From Bacillota bacterium (GTDB lineage: Bacteria; Bacillota; Clostridia; Lachnospirales; Anaerotignaceae): a stretch of 64,000 nucleotides of DNA. Where the stretch lies: contig JAETUG010000002.1 in NCBI GenBank assembly GCA_021768705.1, positions 1 to 64,000 of the forward strand. Direction: 5' to 3'. Every line of letters begins with the position of its first letter. Within the stretch, counting starts at the first letter, position 1. The notes beneath the pieces are model-generated. The model was given only the letters and a program-made list of their open reading frames with translations, did no database searches and was not told where the DNA came from. Shown here piece after piece: positions 59,706 to 64,000 of this stretch. The translations under genes and the position numbers were made by a program.

Positions 59706-61058
59706 ATGGCCTTACAGCAATTGCCTACCATCCCAGAGACCATCACCGTCCATCTGGGACTTCCCGATCAGCCGGCGGAAAACGTCACCGTTTCCTTCCC
59801 CGAATATATCAAAAACGTGGCTTCCAGCGAAATTTATCCCACCTGGCCGGAAGCTGCCATCCGTGCAAATATCTATGCCCAGATCACCTATGCCCTGAAT
59901 CGGGTCTACAATGAATTTTACCGCAGTCAGGGCTACGATTTTGATATCACCAACACCACCCAATACGACCAAAAATTCATCAAAGGCAGAGATATCTATG
60001 AAAATATCAGCCAGATCGTAGATGAAATCTTCAACAACTATGTGGTACAGCAGGGGCGGGTAGACCCCTTCTTCACCGCCTACTGCAACGGCACCACCAC
60101 CGTCTGCGCCGGACTTTCCCAATGGGACACCGTAGCCTTAGCGGAACAAGGGCTGACCCCCTATCAGATCCTTCAGCACTTTTACGGGCCCAATATCGGC
60201 ATCGTGGAAAACGCCCCCATTTCTGCCAATGTGCCCACCTATCCCGGTACGCCCCTGCGGCTGGGTGCTTCCAGAAACGACGTCAAAACCATACAGCTGC
60301 AGCTGAACCGCATCGCCGACAACTATCCTGCCATTCCGAAGATCGCCAATCCGAACGGTGTATTTGGCGTAGATACGGAAAATGCCGTTAAGGAATTTCA
60401 GCGCATCTTCAACCTGACCCCCGATGGCATCGTTGGGAAAGCCACATGGTATCAACTGAAATATATCTACAACGGGGTAAAACGGCTGAATGAGCTTTCC
60501 TCCGAAGGGTTGACGCTGGAGGAAGTGACCCGCCCCTTTCCGCCTGTGCTGCAGGAAGGCACTCAGGGCATCAGCGTTCGTTCCCTGCAGTATTATTTGA
60601 CAGTGATCTCCTATTTTTCCGACGGCGCCGTTCCCAGTGTGACCATCGACGGTATTTTCGGCCCCCAGACAAAGGAAGCTGTCATCGCCTTCCAGAATCT
60701 TGCCGGACTGACGCCTGACGGCATCGTAGGACAAAACACATGGCAGCGGATAGAACAGGCCTATCAAATCATTCTGGATACCCTGCCCGCCAATATCCAG
60801 GGACAGGGGGCAGGATTATACCCCGGCTATGTGCTTTCCCTGGGCTTGGAAAACCAGGATGTACGGGATCTGCAGACCTATCTGCAGGGGATCGCCGATT
60901 TTTATGGGAATATTCCCCGTATCGAGGTGACAGGTGTCTTTGATGAACCCACGAGGGATGCCGTCATTGCCCTGCAGTCCCAGTATGGGCTTCCCCCGGA
61001 AGGGGTGGTGGGGCCTGCCACATGGGAACGTATCCGCACCCTTTATAATTCCAGATGA
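59706..61058 (+). CDS. SpoIID-like protein with three peptidoglycan-binding domains
   Basis: 450 residues. N-terminal ~40-170 resembles the SpoIID/LytB amidase-enhancer region (YPTWPEAAIRANIYAQITYALNRVYNEFYRSQGYDFDITNTTQYDQKF). Three PG_binding_1 repeats follow, ending TPDGIVGKATWYQLKYIY (~255), TPDGIVGQNTWQRIEQAY (~350) and PPEGVVGPATWERIRTLY (~445). No signal peptide, as in spore proteins made in the mother cell. It probably binds spore cortex or coat peptidoglycan. Confidence 0.82.
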   Translation: MALQQLPTIPETITVHLGLPDQPAENVTVSFPEYIKNVASSEIYPTWPEAAIRANIYAQITYALNRVYNEFYRSQGYDFDITNTTQYDQKFIKGRDIYENISQIVDEIFNNYVVQQGRVDPFFTAYCNGTTTVCAGLSQWDTVALAEQGLTPYQILQHFYGPNIGIVENAPISANVPTYPGTPLRLGASRNDVKTIQLQLNRIADNYPAIPKIANPNGVFGVDTENAVKEFQRIFNLTPDGIVGKATWYQLKYIYNGVKRLNELSSEGLTLEEVTRPFPPVLQEGTQGISVRSLQYYLTVISYFSDGAVPSVTIDGIFGPQTKEAVIAFQNLAGLTPDGIVGQNTWQRIEQAYQIILDTLPANIQGQGAGLYPGYVLSLGLENQDVRDLQTYLQGIADFYGNIPRIEVTGVFDEPTRDAVIALQSQYGLPPEGVVGPATWERIRTLYNSR

Positions 61059-61061
61059 CAA

Positions 61062-61119
61062 AAATACTTGCCATTGTCAAATAAAATTACTTGGCTTTGG
61101 CAAGTATTTCTTTTATACT
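61062..61119 (+). promoter_or_regulatory. Terminator dyad with an embedded promoter for the GNAT gene
   Basis: AAATACTTGCCA (61062-61073) pairs with TGGCAAGTATTT (61098-61109), ending the previous gene. TTGGCT (61091-61096), 17-base spacer, TATACT (61114-61119) overlaps it and would drive the next gene. Confidence 0.55.
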
Positions 61120-61182
61120 GGAAATCAGAAAGCATCCTTTCGGGACTGCCTTTGGAAATCAATGAACGAGAGGAAGATACTT

Positions 61183-61686
61183 ATGACAAAGGAATTGCAC
61201 TTTACCATCCGTCCTTATCAAAAAGACGAAGCCGATTACATCGCCGAAGCCCACGACCGCATCTATCGGGAGGAATATGGCTGGGGAGAAGGCTTCAGCA
61301 AATATGCCAAGCAGGTAGTCTATGATTTTGCCGCCGCCCCCAAAAGGGAACATGCGGAGATGTGGGTGGCCGATGTAGACGGTCAGCCTGTGGGCTCCAT
61401 CATGCTGCAGGAAACAGAAGAAACGGGCGTGGGGCAGCTGCGTCTCTTCCTGCTGGAAAAAGCATACCGCCGCCACGGCATCGGCAAAGCTCTGACGGAT
61501 ACCGCCATGGCAGCTGCCGCAGCCTGGGGCTTCCACCATCTTTTCCTCTGGACAGCGGAGCCTTTAAAGGATGCCAGAAGAAAATACGCCCAGCTGGGAT
61601 TTGTGATTACCGACAAAGAGCTGATGACAGACTGGGCACTGGATGGCAGTGAGGTTTACGAGGAACGCTGGGATAAGGAGTTATAA
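61183..61686 (+). CDS. GNAT-family N-acetyltransferase
   Basis: 167 residues from the ATG behind GAGAGGAAG; an earlier ATG at 61162 lacks a good site. Acetyl-CoA loop LEKAYRRHGIGKALTDTAMAAA (~95-115) and C-terminal strand LFLWTAEPLKDARRKYAQLGFVIT. Similar single-domain GNATs are often fused to MarR regulators. Substrate unknown. Confidence 0.87.
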   Translation: MTKELHFTIRPYQKDEADYIAEAHDRIYREEYGWGEGFSKYAKQVVYDFAAAPKREHAEMWVADVDGQPVGSIMLQETEETGVGQLRLFLLEKAYRRHGIGKALTDTAMAAAAAWGFHHLFLWTAEPLKDARRKYAQLGFVITDKELMTDWALDGSEVYEERWDKEL

Positions 61687-61691
61687 GAAAT

Positions 61692-61731
61692 AAAATAACC
61701 GCAAACCAATGTAGTGGTCTGCGGCTATTTT
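61692..61731. terminator. Bidirectional terminator
   Basis: AAAATAACCGCAAACCA and TGGTCTGCGGCTATTTT pair with two mismatches; between the convergent GNAT and WecB-SHOCT genes. Confidence 0.75.
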
Positions 61732-61741
61732 GCTGTCTATA

Positions 61742-63688
61742 TCATTCAACATCTTTTTCGTCTTTTGTTTCTTCTTCGGCATCCTCTTCCCAATCCTCGG
61801 GGTTAAATTCACCGAAGGCGGACATCAGGAAGCTTTCCATATCGTTCAGTTCTTCCATGCGGCTGTCCATTTCATCCAGAACATCCTCCACTTTATTCAG
61901 GTATTTGTTCATTTCAGGGGTGATCTGTTCCACTTCTTCTTTCGCTTCTGCCGGTGTCTGCTCTGTCGGTTCCACAGCTTTTTCGGAAACCAGTTCTTCC
62001 GCTGCGGCTTCTGCTGCTACAGCTGCGGCTTCATCGGCGTCCATTTCTTCCAGATCCAAATCGTCCCAATCTTCTGCTTCATCACGATTTTTTCTTTCTC
62101 TCAGCTTTTCACGATAAGTCGCCATGTCTTCCTTCAGTTCGCTGGCTTTTTCCGCCATGCGGAAAGCTGCGGAGCGTACGGCAGGCTGCAGATCATCGGC
62201 TTTATCCACCAGTTTTTCTTTCATACGGAAAGCTGCGGAGCTTACCTTGGGCTGCAGGTCGTCGGCTTTATCTGCCATCTTATCTGCAGCATTTTTCACT
62301 GCGGGATTTTCTTTTACCTTTTCTGCCACAGCGTTCAGGGCTGCGCCGGCTTTGCCCAGCATACCGCCAACAACCTTTGTGATGCCGTCTTTTTCCAGGC
62401 CCATGCCATTGTGCAGGGTGGTCAGCAGGCGTTCCGCTTCATCTACAGTGATGATGCCTTTTTCCAGCATATTCAAAATGGCCATTCTTTCTTCTTTCAT
62501 TGTTTTTCCCTCCTTGGGTTCATTCTCGTGATTCTTCTGAAGCACATACTCATCAGGTCTGTCTTTTTTCTTTCCAAAAGCATACAGGATGCTTTCCACG
62601 ATACGGCGGCTGGCCTGACCATCGCCGAAGGGGTTTTTCGCCTGTGCCATTTTTTCGTATTCTTCATTATCATCCAGCAGTTCCTTCGCCATGCGATAGA
62701 TCACATCTTCCTCTGTGCCTGCCAGCTTCAAGGTGCCTGCTTCCACCCCTTCGGGGCGTTCTGTCACATTTCTGAGCACCAGTACGGGCTTGCCCATAGA
62801 AGGTACTTCCTCCTGCAGACCGCCGCTGTCTGTCATGACAAAGAAGGAACGGCACATCAGGTTATGCATATCCTTCAAATCCAGAGGGTCTGTCAGGTGG
62901 ATGCGGTCGTTGCCGCCCAAAATCTCATGGACAGGTTCTACCACGGCAGGGTTTTTATGCACTGCATAAACCACTTCCACATCGGGGTATTCTTCCACCA
63001 GACGTTTTACCGCGCGGCAGATATTCCGCAGGGGTTCGCCCAGATTTTCTCTTCTGTGGGCAGTCATGGCAATGACACGTTTGCCCTTGAAGTCGATTTT
63101 GTTCAGTTCGTCCACAGTGAAGGTGTAATCCTCTTCAATGGTATGTGCCAAGGCATCGATCACAGTGTTGCCTGTGATAAAGATGCCGTCCTCGCTGATA
63201 TTTTCCTTTAAAAGGTGTTCCTTTGCCAGAGGCGTGGGCGCAAAATGCAGATCCGTCAATGCCCCTGTCAGTCTGCGGTTCATTTCTTCGGGGAAGGGCT
63301 GATATTTATCATAGGTACGCAGACCTGCCTCCACATGACCCACCTTTATCTGATTATAATAAGCCGCCAATGCGCCGGCGAAAGTGGTGGAAGTATCGCC
63401 ATGCACCAGAACGATATCGGGCTTTTCCTTTCCCATGACTTCCTCCAGCCCCGTCAGAGCACGGGTGGTGATGCCTGCCAGGGTCTGTCTTGCCTGCATG
63501 ATATTCAGGTCATACTGGGGATGCAGACCGAAGATTTCCAGAACCTGATCCAGCATTTCCCTGTGCTGCGCCGTCACGCAGACGATACTTTCGATTTCCG
63601 GTGTTTTTTCCAGCTCCTTCACCAAGGGAGCCATTTTGATGGCTTCGGGGCGAGTACCGAATACACTCATAACTTTTATTCTATCCAT
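61742..63688 (-). CDS. wecB: UDP-N-acetylglucosamine 2-epimerase fused in frame to a SHOCT-like/coiled protein
   Basis: 648 residues. Residues 1-~385 are a complete WecB/MnaA epimerase (VMSVFGTRPEAIKMAPLVKEL, VTAQHREMLDQVL, VHGDTSTTFAGALAAYY, MTAHRRENLGEPL, TDSGGLQEEVPSMGKPVLVLR). After a short linker a second protein begins at Met397 (62500): a SHOCT-like helix pair (RMAILNMLEKGIITVDEAERLLTTL), repeats of KADDLQPxVxSAAFRM, and a long acidic coiled C-terminus. The linker codons contain AAGGAGGG 8 bases before the ATG of Met397, so the second part was probably a separate gene and may still be translated alone. Confidence 0.85.
   Translation of the reverse strand: MDRIKVMSVFGTRPEAIKMAPLVKELEKTPEIESIVCVTAQHREMLDQVLEIFGLHPQYDLNIMQARQTLAGITTRALTGLEEVMGKEKPDIVLVHGDTSTTFAGALAAYYNQIKVGHVEAGLRTYDKYQPFPEEMNRRLTGALTDLHFAPTPLAKEHLLKENISEDGIFITGNTVIDALAHTIEEDYTFTVDELNKIDFKGKRVIAMTAHRRENLGEPLRNICRAVKRLVEEYPDVEVVYAVHKNPAVVEPVHEILGGNDRIHLTDPLDLKDMHNLMCRSFFVMTDSGGLQEEVPSMGKPVLVLRNVTERPEGVEAGTLKLAGTEEDVIYRMAKELLDDNEEYEKMAQAKNPFGDGQASRRIVESILYAFGKKKDRPDEYVLQKNHENEPKEGKTMKEERMAILNMLEKGIITVDEAERLLTTLHNGMGLEKDGITKVVGGMLGKAGAALNAVAEKVKENPAVKNAADKMADKADDLQPKVSSAAFRMKEKLVDKADDLQPAVRSAAFRMAEKASELKEDMATYREKLRERKNRDEAEDWDDLDLEEMDADEAAAVAAEAAAEELVSEKAVEPTEQTPAEAKEEVEQITPEMNKYLNKVEDVLDEMDSRMEELNDMESFLMSAFGEFNPEDWEEDAEEETKDEKDVE
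62500..62512 (-). promoter_or_regulatory. Internal ribosome binding site and start within the WecB-SHOCT gene
   Basis: Minus-strand AAGGAGGGAAAAACAATG: a full Shine-Dalgarno sequence in frame inside the fused gene. Internal initiation would give a 252-residue protein (61742-62500). Confidence 0.6.
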
Positions 63689-63691
63689 ATA

Positions 63692-64000
63692 TTATTTCAC
63701 CTCATTCGTCATGGTGCCAATGCCTTCGATCTCGCATTTCACCACATCGCCTTTTTTCAGGAATTTGGGGGGCTGGAAGCCCATGCCGACCCCTGCGGGG
63801 GTTCCCATGGCAATGATCGTGCCTGCCTGCAGGGTCATGCCCTGAGAAAGCTGGCAAATGACTTTTTCAATGCCATTGATCATCAATCCTGTATTGCTGT
63901 CCTGTCTCAGCTCGCCGTTGACATAGGAACGGATGGGCAGAGCAGGAGGATTTGTAAATTCATCCTTTGTCACAATCCAAGGGCCGATGGGTGTAAAATC
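63692..64000 (-). CDS. Fumarylacetoacetate hydrolase family protein (C-terminal part)
   Basis: Only the last 102 residues are visible; the gene continues past the right edge. FTPIGPWIVTKDEF, LPIRSYVNGELRQ, MTLQAGTIIAMGTPAGVGMGF and FLKKGDVVKCEIEGIGTMTNEV are typical of the FAH C-terminal domain (2-hydroxyhepta-2,4-diene-1,7-dioate isomerase/acylpyruvase type). It lies 3 bases upstream of the WecB start, so both are in one operon. Confidence 0.88.
   Translation of the reverse strand, partial: DFTPIGPWIVTKDEFTNPPALPIRSYVNGELRQDSNTGLMINGIEKVICQLSQGMTLQAGTIIAMGTPAGVGMGFQPPKFLKKGDVVKCEIEGIGTMTNEVK

Overview
This window looks like the chromosome of a spore-forming, amino-acid-fermenting member of the Clostridia (Lachnospirales/Anaerotignum type). 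The evidence is a beta-alanyl-CoA ammonia-lyase very close to the Clostridium propionicum enzyme as I remember it, sporulation genes (spmA/spmB, a SpoIID-like protein with peptidoglycan-binding repeats, an AbrB/SpoVT regulator), a large clostridial SRP RNA, meso-DAP dehydrogenase, low-GC Gram-positive promoters and ribosome binding sites, and no respiratory genes. I see no CRISPR array, rRNA operon, intact insertion sequence or complete prophage.

Layout. 1-3.3 kb: a large secreted coiled-coil/stalk-domain surface protein that runs off the left edge. 3.4-4.5 kb: two tandem paralogues of a phage-tail-like protein without a prophage around them. 4.5-6.1 kb: a YihY-type membrane protein and a short-chain dehydrogenase. 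6.4-9.2 kb: a beta-alanine fermentation unit (ammonia-lyase, family III CoA-transferase, MerR regulator). 9.3-11.4 kb: an AT-rich patch with a second stalk-domain protein and gene remnants. 11.4-15.0 kb: a TPP-riboswitch operon tenA-thiZ-thiX-thiY for pyrimidine salvage. 15.1-17.3 kb: split ThrE-type exporter genes. 17.4-24.0 kb, mostly minus strand: recR, ybaB, dnaX, SRP RNA, tadA, an FG-GAP lipoprotein and spmAB. 24.2-27.3 kb: an AbrB regulator, a MoxR/VWA pair and a guanidine-I riboswitch with its Gdx exporter. 27.3-31.8 kb: a decayed MFS gene, then a minus-strand cluster of a small membrane peptide, lactate permease, an L-2-hydroxyacid dehydrogenase and a branched-chain aminotransferase. 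32-40 kb: trxA, murI, ddl, FMN-riboswitch ribU, three small membrane proteins, tex and an MBL-fold hydrolase. 40-44.9 kb: GNAT, HTH and DUF6773 genes, rpsF-ssb-rpsR, ddh, and a decayed GNAT/MarR pair. 44.9-47.9 kb: a cation P-type ATPase behind a yybP-ykoY (Mn2+) riboswitch. 48-59 kb: MATE pump, guaB, a Gx transporter with a NusG-II protein, tRNA-Phe, a cysteine desulfidase-like enzyme divergent from a sodium symporter, asnS, msrAB and a nitrilase. 59-64 kb: spore-coat/cortex-type proteins, GNAT, a WecB epimerase fused in frame to a SHOCT-like protein, and a partial FAH-family gene.

The least explained material is non-coding. At least five intergenic copies of a modular multi-hairpin element share conserved linkers while their stems vary with compensation. 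A second family has two copies, upstream of thiY and of the P-type ATPase. A 14-base motif recurs in the leaders of the permease/dehydrogenase/aminotransferase cluster. Several genes show internal deletion or loss of a stop codon (MFS, GNAT, MarR, WecB-SHOCT). All calls come from reading the sequence; no database search was run.
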